NCBI GenBank assembly: GCA_942159475.1
Contig: OW804096.1
Span: 109,156,194-109,220,193, forward strand
DNA from: Sthenelais limicola
Taxonomy: Eukaryota > Annelida > Polychaeta > Phyllodocida > Sigalionidae
DNA: 64,000 bases
Reading direction: 5' to 3'
Shown piece after piece: positions 14,979 through 27,139 of this stretch (the stretch's first letter is position 1; each line of letters begins with the position of its first letter). A model generated the notes under the pieces. It made no database searches and was not told the origin of the DNA. It worked only from the letters and a program-made list of their open reading frames with translations. A program made the position numbers and the translations under genes.

Positions 14979-16139
14979 ATGGAATTCACAATGGCTAGTA
15001 CGTTACCTACAAGTATGGTCTCGGCATCAACCTCGAGTATGAACATCTCCTTGGGCAGCACCTTGTACGAACGCTATAATAACTCGTTAATGTTCATACT
15101 TCTGGAATTCTCACCCGTAGCAATCATGGTTGATAGATGCATCACGCCGATATGGTATGTTATTGGCATATTTGGAAACGCCCTGTCTGCGAAGATTTGG
15201 CTGGAGAAGCGGATGCGGAAGGACAATTCGAGCGCCATCTACCTTGCTACGTTGGCAATAGTTGACCTCGTGTTCCTCGTGCTACATATCTTCCAAGAAC
15301 TGAAATACGCCTGGAACATAAAAAGCTTGGATTTTCACGTTATTTGTGAAGGCTACTTTGTGCTGAACCTGGCTGCGCAGTACTTATCACCCATGCTCGT
15401 GCTGGGCTTTACCGTGGAGCGATGGATTGCAGTCTGTCTACCATTCAAGAAAGGACAGTACTGTACTCCGAAAAAAGCCATACGTGTTGTTTCTGGCTTG
15501 ATTGCCCTATCATTCAGCCTCTGCGCAATACAGGCATACTTTTGGCAGTACACCGAAAAGTTAGGTTGTGATATGAGAGTGGAGGCTCTAGAGGGAGGAG
15601 ACACTTCCCTATGGGCAATCTGGACATGGATAACTGAAGCACTCAATTTTTTCCTCGTACCAGCTGTCATTCTGATCTTCAATATTTTAGTTATTGTTGA
15701 GATAAGACGAGTGGCGAGGTCCGGACCAGCTGCCCTTCCCGGACAGCAGAACCACAGCAGTAGCCGGGCAACTACGGTTATGCTCCTCTCAGTCTCTTTT
15801 TATGTTATAATTACCACCCTGCCCGCCACACTCGTTTATGCGCTCTTACATAAATTCCCAGAAGGCGATCTCTATTTATCTGACGAGGAGGTGCAGAAGG
15901 ATCCTGTATGGTCACAATACATTGTTTATCTGACCGGGAGAAAGATAGTGGAGGAGATATGCCTCTCCCACTATGCTTGCAATATTTTCCTCTATCTCAT
16001 AACAGGAGTGCATTTCAGACGCTCCCTCGTGGAGACATTTAACTGCAAAATGTACAACAGAATAAAGAATGGACCCTATTCTGAAGTTGCCCAAAACCAG
16101 CGGACTCAGACGTGGTCTAACCCCACATCAAATGTGTAA
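14979..16139 (+). CDS. Class A (rhodopsin-like) seven-transmembrane receptor
   Basis: This is a predicted plasma-membrane G-protein-coupled receptor of 386 residues; the ligand is unknown. The ATG at 14979 is chosen because a strong acceptor (polypyrimidine tract then TTTTTTTGCAG) ends at 14975, so upstream in-frame codons are probably intronic. The N-terminus has sequons at N22 and N34. Approximate helices: TM1 54-77 with N67, TM2 87-109 with D96, TM3 119-147 with C123 and an E147-R148-W149 form of the DRY box, TM4 166-188, TM5 210-240, TM6 262-292 with Pro in TTLP, TM7 318-342. C197 should bond C123. TM7 has N335-I-F-L-Y339 in place of NPxxY. Helix 8 carries FRR. It pairs with a paralogue at 32808-33953. 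Sequence style suggests invertebrate peptide-receptor-like or chemosensory orphan families; that is inference. Confidence 0.9.
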   Translation: MEFTMASTLPTSMVSASTSSMNISLGSTLYERYNNSLMFILLEFSPVAIMVDRCITPIWYVIGIFGNALSAKIWLEKRMRKDNSSAIYLATLAIVDLVFLVLHIFQELKYAWNIKSLDFHVICEGYFVLNLAAQYLSPMLVLGFTVERWIAVCLPFKKGQYCTPKKAIRVVSGLIALSFSLCAIQAYFWQYTEKLGCDMRVEALEGGDTSLWAIWTWITEALNFFLVPAVILIFNILVIVEIRRVARSGPAALPGQQNHSSSRATTVMLLSVSFYVIITTLPATLVYALLHKFPEGDLYLSDEEVQKDPVWSQYIVYLTGRKIVEEICLSHYACNIFLYLITGVHFRRSLVETFNCKMYNRIKNGPYSEVAQNQRTQTWSNPTSNV

Positions 16140-18960
16140 ATGATGTCAAAGAAAGGGAGATTATGGAGACACATACATTTGTACATATTATACTATACGT
16201 AGCATTTCTTCCCAGAGTATTTGTTACCGTTTAAAAGCGTCCTGCTAGTTATACATGTGCATGAGTGCGATTTTGGTTATTTCTCGATACTAATCTAAGA
16301 AAACAAAGCATCACTTTCTAAAGAATGTGTTGTGAAGGCCTGGGATCTAGTGAGCAGTATAATCAGTTGTTACTGTGAAGCCATCCTAGCCACGTAATAA
16401 TTCAATAGAAATTCATCAAGTCCCAGGGACCCGCTTGTGTTTATCTCTGAGAGATACCGTCTTAATATGACTTTTTGGCAAGCCTTTGAGACAATGCCCA
16501 AGTACTTCTTAGTGTAATGCTGCTGTTATTATCCAGAGAGAATGAGGAAGCGAGGGAGGGAGGTATGTGATTTGCGTAGTGATAATAAACATGAATAACT
16601 GAAAATTTAATGGCTATGTGGTGTTTGAAAGGATATTTATTATACTTGCATTTCAAAGCGTTCATGATCTACTTACAGAGCGTGCGATTGTCATATACTT
16701 ATGAGGGTGTATAGTATGTGGAATGTGAGTAATTTATTGTGTTCTATAACAGTTTTCTTACGACTATTGCATGTTTCAGTATTTATAACTAGCACGTGTA
16801 ATATATCACACGCTAAGATACGTAAGGCAGTAGAATGTTACATGTGTAGTAAAAAATCAATAAAGTATATTGTAACACAGTATGTTGTTCTTGTGTTTTT
16901 AAGAACTAATATAGGACATATGTGGCGAGAACTAACAGTGACGTGCAAGTTCTGTACATATACATACAGGTCTATAGTTATACTAGAGGGAAATACTACA
17001 TCCTCATCGCAGCACTAAATCATACAATGAATTTTCAAATATATATCTTGACTGTAAGGAAAAGTAATGAATATATAACTCTGGTGGCACTGTGAAAACC
17101 ACCTTTTTTTATGTATATTCACAACAAAGAACTTTCAAAACTCCTGGAGGAAATATCTACATGAGACATAGAAACCATAATCAGCGATGTATGAAGCCGT
17201 ATACATGGATGCTAGCATAAGGATGACAATGACAAGAGTTAATTTCCTGTCCTGTGAATATGATTGTGACCATTTAAGATTACATGGCATACATACAATA
17301 CCAAACCTTACACGAACCCTTTATGTCATTTAACAATCTTCTGTATATTGAAACGGATGTAAGATGGGACAAATAGACAGTGCTGGCAAATTAAAGTTAC
17401 TATATATTGCCATGCATTACCAAAGTAGACCAGTACATCTGTATCTTATGAGGGACGAGGGGTCAATACCACTCTGATTTATTGTGTTTTGCACAGGAAC
17501 CGAAGTGCGTTATACGCAAATACAATTTTTACAGGAAGACATCCCGGAGATATAATGATACAAAGCTTCTGAGATAATTAGCTTGTCATAACTCTAAAAT
17601 CAATTAGTTGATACCAACCAAAAAGCAAAAGTTCAGGCTATCTATCTCCAAAGACCATAACATGAGGAATAAATCAAACTTATGGCATCCCATAACGTAA
17701 CCTATCTAAGATCCTAGTATTTCAACCACCACATACAACTCAGCGACTGCACCTCCTTGGGGCCCATAGCCTTTGCTTACATTACAAACAGACAAAGCAA
17801 ATCATAGAGTATAGAATTCAAAGGCTTGATCCCGAAGGCAGAATCAGAGGCATACAAACCTTTGGTCTCTTCATTGAATCTGTCTTCTATTTGCATGCAT
17901 TGTCCAGTCTCGCTCGGGGCATATTTCATTTATTAACAAATCCCGAGGTTCTTGAGAATGTAATGTACTTACATACTTATACTTGGTAATCTGATTTTAG
18001 AATATTTGCAATTAAGAAATATGTTTTTTCTCCTATGATGTTTGATAATGTCTTTGTCAGTTCGACCGAGAACAATGCTATTGTAAACATAAAGTCTGAA
18101 TGATAATAATGTATGCCTTTCCTTATAAAGGGACTGGGCCGACATACAATACCTTAAGATATAATGATGAAATTTAAATTTATATAAATGGTGCCTATTC
18201 GGTGCCCGGCGATGTTCACATATATAACAAGTCAATATACTCTGTCAACATCATAGGAGGGGATACTATATTGATCATAATAGATGGCAAACATAGAATA
18301 GAATGTATTCGATGATAAATGGCTGCATCCTGCCTGTATAGCCAATATGATTTCTTATTTATACGTTTACCATTTGATCTATTTACACGGGGGTGAAAGA
18401 TACATATAGCACATCTGCAAATACACCGTTCGAGCAATATACATTCTACATTTCTGAGCTATCAATATTTCATGACACACCATCAATTAACCAACGCAGT
18501 CAGCTGGAAAGGACATGCCATCACTAACAAACAAGTTATTCATCGACATGGCTGTGAAAAAAAGCTTGGAGATCTTTTTCGAAAGCATTATTTTCTGTTG
18601 GAACAGCATTTCTTATATACTGTCCCACTTTGTATTCGATCCACGTACCATTCATGGATGTCGTTAAAAAGTGTTCCGACTGTACCTTGCCAAATCATTC
18701 AGGCGTGTCGGGCGGACACATTTAGCGGACCTTCTTGGGTGTGGCCAAACATAAACGAATGTAGGACTGCCTCTGGTACATTATGTTATTGTCAATGAAA
18801 AGCCTAACATGATAGGAATGGGACTCACTTAACAATTGTGCTGTGGAAAATGGCTATGTTGGGTACTAGTTCATTGGCAAACATTAAATTTGACAATGCG
18901 TAACGCAGATTATACTTCCACAGATTTATCTTTAGTTGCTCAAATGGCCAACCCATGTCC
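16140..18960. other. Receptor 3' region and spacer
   Basis: No further gene is supported. Presumed 3' UTR of the receptor follows the stop. AATAAA at 16859-16864 (context CAATAAAG) is a plausible poly(A) signal about 720 bp after the stop, though this is not proven. The remainder is AT-rich unique sequence with only short, unrecognised open frames. Confidence 0.45.
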
Positions 18961-18967
18961 CTATATA

Positions 18968-19204
18968 TGGGTCAGATTTTTAGAAAATGTACAATTCACC
19001 TTCACCACTTCTCTGAAATAACCCAAATTTCAGACGAAAATAAAGTTCAAAACACAGTTCAACCTAACCAAACAGATTGCTAGAATCAATGCAATGCCAA
19101 ATATACTTGAATTTACCTAGTATTGGCCAAATTGCAGCTTAATTTAGGAGAATTTACTAAATGTGTACAGCTACCAATTGTACATCTTCTGAAAATCTGA
19201 CCCA
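18968..19204. mobile_element. 237-bp MITE related to the 166-3302 element
   Basis: The left end TGGGTCAGATTTTTAGAAAA is matched, inverted, at the right end (TTCTGAAAATCTGACCCA) with a few mismatches. The inner part of the repeat, TGTACAATT, also recurs inverted. TA flanks both sides (18966-18967 and 19205-19206). The shared TGGGTCA start and TGTACAA inner motif tie it to the larger element at the left of the window. There is no coding capacity. Confidence 0.75.
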
Positions 19205-19251
19205 TATGCAGGGGGTATTCAGATCCGCAGTACATCTGCGTTTTCTATCTC

Positions 19252-20090
19252 TAAAGGGCCTGGTCCACCAAAAAATGCCCATGCGGGAATTCCCGCCGCG
19301 GTTTTCCACTGCCTGACTCGCTCCGCGGCGGGAAAAACCGCCGCGGAAATTCCCGCAGAACCCTTGTCTCCACCAACGTGATAATTGCCTATGCTTTTCA
19401 TAAAGTAAATAGCTCCTATATATACAGGCCTATGATATTCTTGTTTGAATCAGTGTGGATTGCGAGTAATTATGATTGTACTGGGACTAGAATATACCAA
19501 TTTGATAAAATAATCGTCAAATTAAAACGGAAATTACTAAAAAAAAAAATCAAATGTAAATTTCTGAAATTTTCATTTTCATTGAAGTTCGGGGAAAATT
19601 TCAAAATTTTCAAAATTCCGAAATTCTGAGGGAAAAAAAGTAAATTTTGAAATTCCGAAATTGTGAGAAGTTTGATATTTCCATTTTCGTCGAATTCGGG
19701 GGGGGGGGGAGGGAATGAAATTTTGAAAAAAAAGTTTTGCATTCTTTGTTATTAGGGCTATCACTGCAACAATGCAATTTTATAAATAAATGAAAGATAA
19801 ACCAAAGAGAGATTGTCTTCAATAGTTTTTCCTGAATAAAAATACTTGTACAAAAATATCCCACAGTAATTCCATGTTACCCTTCTAGTTAATCAAGTGG
19901 CAGCAGAATCATGCTGGGAAAAACCACCGCGGCCGTGCGGGAATATCTAAATGATATGATATTGCCGCATATGGCCGCCGAGGAAAAAACGCCGCAGTAA
20001 AACCCGCCGCGGGAGTCTATCCACCAAAGAGATTATTTCCGCCGTGGCAGAAAACCGCACGAGAAACGCCTTGGTGGACCAGGCACTTTA
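19252..20090. mobile_element. 839-bp inverted-repeat element rich in GC hairpins
   Basis: The ends TAAAGGGCCTGGTCCACCAA (19252-19271) and its reverse complement at 20071-20090 match at 19 of 20 positions. Next to the ends are GC-rich blocks: the palindrome GCGGGAATTCCCGC and a perfect hairpin CCGCGGCGG...CCGCCGCGG at 19322-19345 on the left, and several CCGCGG / GCGG(C)TTTT blocks at 19925-20060 on the right. The middle is AT-rich with degenerate GAAATT repeats (19560-19680) and a G-run at 19699. No clear target duplication and no transposase were found. The superfamily is not assigned. Confidence 0.65.
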
Positions 20091-20159
20091 TTTGGAGAGT
20101 AGGTAGGGATTTTTTTTGTTATTCTTATTCTGTCAGAAACTCAATAGGAAAAGTGACAG

Positions 20160-20680
20160 ACTTCATTATCACATTTTATCAGATTTGGTCGCACAGGTCA
20201 ATCTCTGGGGGACATGGGTCTGCATGTTTATGTATCGATGCATCATATAGTGTCAAGGGCAGCTTATTGGGCCTTGTCCCATGCATTTCGAAAGTTTGTC
20301 TTAGGCTCAGAAACTTTCTTGGAACTTTAGGGCATCCTAGAGGGCTAATTCCGAACCTGGTAAGCCAGAAATATTCCATCTTGGCCATTGCTTCTCGATA
20401 TGTGACCCTTAATGTTAATGTTGGTAAAGGGGTGTCGGTGTGAGGGATGCCCTTGAGAAAAGGTCCTTGGAAAGGACACCCGTCACTGGCCAGGTCTCCC
20501 AGTGTCTGAGCCATAAATCCATCATGTTGCCTGGGCGCCCATCTGATCAAGTTATACATAGATAGGTGGAGATTTGGCCAGAAGGATATCTTAAGACATA
20601 CCCGTCCTTGGGGCCAAAACCAGAGGCCTCCATGCTGGCAGTGACTCAGGAGCATTTACAAAGCAGGAAGGTAAGTGGGG
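20160..20680. other. GC-elevated block, possibly transcribed, identity unknown
   Basis: This block is clearly less AT-rich than its surroundings. It is open on the minus strand for 158 residues (20179-20655) and for shorter stretches on the plus strand, including a 36-residue stretch that ends at a consensus donor AGGAAG|GTAAGT near 20670. I recognise no protein family in any frame. It may be an exon, a decayed element or a conserved non-coding segment. Confidence 0.3.
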
Positions 20681-20689
20681 TGCAGGGGG

Positions 20690-21300
20690 GGGGGAGGTTA
20701 TAGAGGACTGACGAGGCATTAGTTGTATGTATAAGACACCTTTTCCCAAGCAGTACTAGATTGGATGCGGTTTCCAGAGTGCCAAATCGAGGCACACAGA
20801 AGCCTTTCGGCATCTTTCATAAATATCAAATAGGGGAACCTGAGAATCAGCTTAGTCCTTGTATACATGCAACATTATGCATACATTATATGCAATACAA
20901 CAAAATGACATAGCTCAATACAAAGCATGTAAATAAATTTAATGCATTGAGCAATTTTCTAGGAACATATTACCCAAATATGATCAGGCTTTTAGTTTGT
21001 CCAAAATGAGTAATCAGGTATAATTTTAAAGCGAAATATTCTCTCAGATGCCTGAGTTAGTATACTCAGTCACATTTGTACTTTTCTCTGAGAGAAATAC
21101 GTGAAGGTGAAGGATCACCGCATATATTTGATCGGGATCTTGGCGACCGTAACAAGGGCCACGCCCCTTGGTGACGCCACGTCATAATTCATTCCATTCC
21201 TCCATAACAATTCCACTTCACGCCCATATCTCCCAACCGACACACACACTAAAAAAGATTTCAGGTCTTTTGCAGTTTGTGAAGTGATTTTGCAGCAATT
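20690..21300. other. Spacer leading into the gag-like fragment
   Basis: AT-rich sequence with no gene. The last 200 bp before 21301 are CA/CC-rich and could be the leader of the decayed retroelement that follows. Confidence 0.4.
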
Positions 21301-21713
21301 ATGGGAAAGACAACTAAAGCTTGCAACCATTGCAATACCGTGCATGATGGGGTTACTGGTAAAGGTTGTAAATGTAAGAAACAACAAGAAATACCTGCTG
21401 GGAGTGCTGCGACTGACAATACGGCTGTGTTGTCGTCTCGCGTCGACTGTCTGGAAGGCTTAATGAAGAACATCTTAAAAATTGTCCGTCGTCGAGAAGT
21501 TGGATAAGAAATCGCAACCTGCGTCCAGTGCGTCTAATTCTTCGTCAGAGCAGACTTTTCCTCATCGTCCTTCTGCTAGATCAATGATTGGAGATGACAG
21601 TGACTCTAGACGTCGGAGTGAAAGTCGTGAGAGTACCTAATATGATCTGCCTGTTCGACGTAGGAAGGCCAGTTCTTCTAGGAAGAGGGTTGCACCATTC
21701 AATCGTGAACATT
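21301..21713 (+). pseudogene. Decayed retroelement gag-like reading frame
   Basis: From an ATG at 21301 the frame starts MGKTTKACNHC and contains a Cys/His/Lys-rich segment (C9, C12, C24, C26). It ends at a stop at 21505-21507. A shift of one base near 21480 opens another frame that continues with KLDKKSQPASSASNSSS and a Ser/Arg-rich tail (DSDSRRRSESRES). That frame has stops at about 21638 and 21712. A basic, zinc-binding-like head followed by a Ser/Arg-rich linker is typical of the N-terminus of gag-like proteins from DIRS or LTR elements. No reverse transcriptase follows, so it is at best a fragment. The family assignment is inference. Confidence 0.4.
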
Positions 21714-21719
21714 AGACAA

Positions 21720-24110
21720 GGGTGAGAACATTGATAATTTTGATTCGTTGCTATCACTGAATCTCCAGCTCTTGGAGAAAATGATCGGTGACTCATGCCA
21801 TGACTGAGAAGAATTCGTCGCAAATGTAGCCTACACGTCTTCATTGCGACTAAAATATATATTCAGCAAGTCTATCCATATATATACAGCATGATAACGA
21901 CAAGTGAAAAAGCATTCTACATGAATAGAATCAACCCACAGACCAGCATTTAGGCGGACCCATTAAATGTATTAATTTATTATTTATTTTAAAAAATAAT
22001 TAGCGAATTAAAGCATTGTGGGGACTAAACAGGTGTACACATAATAGTTTGCATGGGTTGATTTTAAACATCACAAAATTTATAGAACTATATTCTAAAT
22101 GTAACATCCATTAAAAGTTGTAACTTAATTCTACACCGTTTCCCTCAAAAACAGTCCAGGCAATTTTCTCAGTATGATTTGACAATGAAATTGAACCCTA
22201 GGTGTAAAAACAAAACCGTAATTCAGACTCAGAGTGGAATGCGATATATCCCTTCAACAGAAACGCATCGGCCTTATCATACCGCCCAATTAATTGACAT
22301 GTAACAGAAATATGTGTTCATATCTGTAGCGTCTCCTATATCTCCTGTTTTTCAAGACATAATGTTGTCATTATAAATATTATATAATAAAATATCTTCA
22401 TTTGGAACTGCAACCCATGTAGTTATAACTACACGCCCCATGCTCTCGCCAGTAAGGCGTCAACAGAATCAACCCATTCAATCACGTGTGAACCGTATAT
22501 AAGCCATGGTTAGATCATAGTCAGCCACTTTTCTCTGTCAGTCGCATTCGCTCCCTCGAGGTCAAAGTCAACGAGACATAGAACATGCGTGCAAGTGTTT
22601 TTAAGTAGTACTCGCACGAGGGATCTGTTCACGTAGGAGAGCTAGTAGTATAGCGGATGAATAATTTTATCCGGGTGACCTTCTCCGGTTCAGCGAAGAT
22701 GCAAACGATGCACTTGCAAGCCCGCCCTTGACAGTTGACCCATACTTAATACAGTTTTTTTTTTCGAAATGCCTGTCTGAAATCCAATCCAATGTAGATA
22801 CTTTAAGTATTGTCTCACTAGAATTCCAAGTCGTCTTAACGTTACTGTTACACATTTGTGTGTGTCATTCCATTAAACACTACACTACCCTGTTATTAAG
22901 GAATCTCTAAGGTGTCTCATGTCTATTAGAATTAAGATTTTTCCACAAAGAATAGTCTCTGCTTACTAAGTACAATAACAGTTATTTGAGCGTGTAGTAT
23001 AAGTTTACACGGAGAGCATTTCGGCAAAATTCGTACATTCTATTTAATAAGGAACGTGTCTCCATGGGATGTTGATACACGCCCATAAAAGGTGGACATG
23101 GCCAATGTGCAATAAAGATTACATTATATTATATTCACAATTTCCAAGCGAATGACTATACGAGTATGACTATACATGTATACCCCGGGTGTATATCCTT
23201 GACAGTAGAGCAATTGCTGTAGTCTGGCCAGATACAAATGGCAATTATAAACGTTAAGTACGAATATTCCAGCCTACTCCAGCCCCGAGGTCATATTTTA
23301 TTGAGTCCGGCAGCATTTTATGCATAGCGTTGCTCCCTTTATCTTCTCAAGAGTCAATAATATAATGATGACAGCTGCAACAACTTGGGTTAGAAGTGTG
23401 TGCACTCAGTATGATCATAGTGAAAAAGTGACGAACTTCTATGTTAGGCTGACCATCAATATCTCTATGACTATGTTCAGTGTCTGATTAAGTAAGTTTA
23501 TAATTATACTTCCTTTATTAGTAAGGTTTATAATTTGCTGTATGCAAAGATTGACGTAAATGAGCCAAGGCAGGAAGGATCTTACGACATAGTACTGTCA
23601 GTGGAGGATCTTTGATTATAAATAAAGGGATATAAATTTGCGTAATGTCCTATATATGAACTATTAATTAATGTAACAATCCTTTGAATTTCAGGGACAT
23701 CAATTATCATTGGTAGTTATGATAGAAATTATATAAACGCAGCTATATACCTATTCACCAACACAACAATTTAACAGGAGATTCCTTATTTCGATTGATC
23801 ATTCATTATATCATGCATTTCATCCTCTGATGATTAAGGAGAGTCTCTAATGCCCAGGTATTATAGACGATAGCTTTGGTCCTATCAATAAATCAGCATA
23901 CTTAAAATAGCACCCCTTGTTAAAACGGACTTCAATAAATCATGTTGCTTCATATGGAAGATTATACAGTTCGTTCCCTTTAAAAATACTTATTTGTAGG
24001 TCGGTGTCTCCCTTTAGGTCCCATATAAAAAGGCATGCGGCCCAAAGCAAATCCTATAATTGGAAAATGTCCAATAGGGGGCTCCACAAATTCGCAAGTC
24101 AGTGAGTGCG
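21720..24110. other. AT-rich spacer
   Basis: No gene, RNA or clear repeat element is supported. Short direct repeats of TAAGTTTATAATT type occur near 23490-23535. Confidence 0.5.
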
Positions 24111-24134
24111 CGAGGGCATGAAGTATAGCTACTG

Positions 24135-24770
24135 CCCCGTCGACACAGGGGCGAATTAAAAAACTGTTGCGAATCTGACACTTGCAATCATTCCCATGTG
24201 AAATCATAGAAATCGTGTGCGAATCGTAGAAATCCTGTGCGAATCGGCGGGGAGCTTGTGCGATTTCAGAAATAATGCGATTAGTTGTGGACAGATATAC
24301 ATATTTGAATGCTTGTAGAAGTATGTGCGATTCCATTTGAGATCGCATCAACTGAGATTTTTTACATGCAATTTGGATTATTTCACCTGCGATCTGGCAC
24401 ATCTGAAATCACACATGAATTCGCATGTGTGTGGGGCAATTTTTGCCTCTGCGATTAGTTGTAGGTTTCTGCGAGTGGTCGCAGCTGTCTCTACATAGGG
24501 GCGATTTAGTTTTAAAAATCAATGCGATTTCATGTGAACTCGCACGAGTTGCCGCAAGGCCCAATTCGCATCCCAATTCACCCCTATGTAGACATAATTA
24601 AGGCATAGAAGCAGCAGTGATTTAATCTGAAATCGCAGAACACCCTTCATTTTCCTATGAGGAATTGCACATCCCAAATCGCCGTTGAAATCGTGCATAT
24701 GTAAGGCTGGAAGGCCCGATTTGGGCCATGCGTGCGAGAGATCGTAATCAGATCGTGGGATCAAAATCGG
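24135..24770. repeat. Element-like block with many GCGATT / GCGAATC motifs
   Basis: At least fifteen copies of TGCGAATC, TGCGATT or their complements lie in both orientations over about 620 bp. Within the block, TGTCTCTACATAGGGGCGATT (24488-24508) is mirrored by AATTCACCCCTATGTAGACA (24574-24593). GTCGACACAGGGGCGAATT (24138-24156) is a third copy of this end. The arrangement suggests nested or rearranged inverted-repeat elements. No open frame is credible here, and the 140-residue minus frame at 23980-24402 is built from the motifs. Confidence 0.45.
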
Positions 24771-24799
24771 CCCCCAAATCGTGCATATGTATTTGGGGC

Positions 24800-25380
24800 T
24801 TACTCACTCAAGGTGTCTCTCAAGGTTCTATATATATATACCTTCCCTATATTATAGATATTGTTGCGGGGACAACTCATAGGGAGTCCGAAGGGTCCAG
24901 GTTCTAAATAAGGGAGTTGCTCATCTTCACCCCAGAGATGATATAGAGAGGGGTCGATGTATAACTCATATCTGAATCTTATCTCTCACTCCTAACCACG
25001 ATCTACTATGACACTAACGTTTCATCGTGTGTGTCGCTATCAACATATTTATTAAGAAATTACATCTGAAACAGAATATAAAAGATGATCATCCTTTGCT
25101 TGCCATTTTAACCTGCATGCAAATGACAACATACTGTTACATAAATATAGGCCTACCAGCTTTATGATAAGGATTCCAAATAATCACATTTGCTGGTTAT
25201 GCATATTTTCTAATTATCCTGTTAAATGTCTGGCCAATAAAAAAAGATATTTAAAATTTCACTAAATGAACCATGAATAATGTAGAAAAATATAATTTTA
25301 CCTTATTAACATGAAACTCAAGAGTCGGACATCTTGAACCAATGAACCATGTTGTCTGTACGTGAACCCCTAATAAAATA
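24800..25380. other. AT-rich spacer
   Basis: No gene or element is recognised. There is a short (TA)n at about 24828-24840. Confidence 0.5.
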
Positions 25381-25385
25381 CTTAA

Positions 25386-25654
25386 AGCTGCATTCTCAGC
25401 GGTTACGTCAAACAAAATCTTACCATATTTACTCATATTACTTATTAGGACTGAATTCATCAATGCCCCGCTGTTGTTATATGTTTATACACGAATTTTA
25501 AGTAGAATTGGTCGAGCAAAAACAGGCCGGTAAGCGATAAACAACTTGACAAAATCCCCCCAGATTTTGGTCAAATGATAGATGAGTTAGAAAAGAACTG
25601 AACACAAAGTAGAAAATCTTCAGTGTTTTACCGACGTTAGCTGAGAGTGCAACT
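25386..25654 (+). mobile_element. 269-bp TTAA-flanked MITE, copy 1
   Basis: The element begins AGCTGCATTCTCAG and ends CTGAGAGTGCAACT, an imperfect 14-bp inverted repeat. It is bounded by TTAA at 25382-25385 and 25655-25658. A second member of the family, in the same orientation, is at 46013-46308, with matching internal segments (ACAAA(A/C)CTTACCA, TGTTCATACA..GAATTT, AGTAGAAAATCTT). TTAA duplications are typical of piggyBac and Kolobok elements. There is no coding capacity. Confidence 0.8.
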
Positions 25655-25659
25655 TTAAT

Positions 25660-27080
25660 TATAACATGGTCAATTTCCTAGAATGACATTTAGATTAAAG
25701 CTATTGTTCCTGGTTCCAACAGAAAAGTTGAAAACTTCCATCAACAGCACGGGCTTCCATGGATGTTGAAGAACACGAAGAACCTGCCATCTTACGGAAC
25801 TTGCAGTTCAATTGCCTACAGTAGTAAAGGAAAGAGGACGCTGGAGTAGAGGTGCCGCATACTACAGATACGTCTGATAATCCTGGAACAGCTATCCAGC
25901 CACAGAGCGAATTGTATTCCAAGAATAAGGAGTCAAAGTTTGACACATATAGTCAGACATTAGTCGATGGGGATAGTGACCGCAGCTAAGCCTGTCCTCG
26001 GGGCAAAGTCACCACTCCTAAGTCTGTCTTCTAGCTTCTTCTACCAATTCGTGAAGTGCCCTATTGCTGTTGCCGGTGTTGTTGTTGTTGTTGTTGTTGT
26101 TGTGCTGGTTCTGAGGTGGAGAGGGGTGGCGAGGACCTCCCTATATGGTTTACTGGCATATAGATTTGGTTAGAACCTGAATTAAAAAAAGTAAAGGTAG
26201 CGAGAGGGGAGGTACATGCATGTAGTTTAATTTGCACCTCCATGCAGGTAGACAGGCAACAGAAACCTAATCTATCGTGGGGTGATTCACTGTAGAATGT
26301 TATTGGTAAAAGCATGGGCTCTCTCTAGTCTAATGATACAAATAGCCATTAAGGCTGGCCATATTATGATATAATTATAATTATCTCATTGAATAATGAA
26401 ATAACACGTTCAAACTTTGTTTGATGGTTACAGGTTGCGTAATGCATATTATTTTAACCGGGTTGAATAATACATTCTCTCATATGACCGTCTTTGTTCA
26501 GTATATGTATAGTGTTATATGTGGTGTAACACTATTCAATTTTGTTCAAGTTGTGTCGCCCCGAACAAACCCGGCGAACATTGTCGAAATGTTAAATAAC
26601 TTATAATGAAATATAGTGGAGTGTCATGATCTTGAACAATGCGCCGGTGACGGTTTTCAACAAATCAGTTCTTAATCTTATGTATAATCGTCTATATAAT
26701 ATGTATTGTTGTCTAAGTAATTACAAAAAGATACTAAATTGTTTGAGTAGTGAGGATCAGCGATTAATAAGAATAATGTACCAGTAACATAATGTTTGGC
26801 TGAATACAAAATGTTAACAAAAAATACATAATTAATTATATGACGGTCACTAAATTATAAGCCCCGCGGGGTTTGTTGGTGTGATAGCTTTATTACGATT
26901 TTGGCAATAGTGTAGTAGTGATTCCAACCTTTCCTCGTTCAATACAGTCTTCATCGGGAAATGTAATAACGTTCGATGAAGGCAGGTCTTTCAGAAAGTG
27001 GTAAGATCTTTACGCCATAACATAAATAAGATAGGAGGTTTCCCAAAGATGATCATGGAAGAGTGCTCACTGCAAAGGAA
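25660..27080. other. Spacer with a GTT microsatellite
   Basis: No gene is supported. A (GTT)n run of about nine units lies at 26077-26103; open frames through it are low-complexity Val or Gln runs. Confidence 0.5.
26077..26103. repeat. (GTT)n microsatellite
   Basis: About nine uninterrupted GTT units. Confidence 0.9.
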
Positions 27081-27139
27081 CAACAGGGGCGGATCCAGGG
27101 GGGGGGTTCGGGGGGTTCGAACCCCCCCCCCCCTTGGGC

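Noticed and set aside
23980..24402. 140-residue minus frame
   Set aside because: It runs through the GCGATT/GCGAATC motif block and is explained by the repeat.
27109..27130. GGGGTTCGAACCCCC resembling a tRNA B box
   Set aside because: It is part of the G/C-run palindrome at the end of the hAT-like element, with no tRNA around it.
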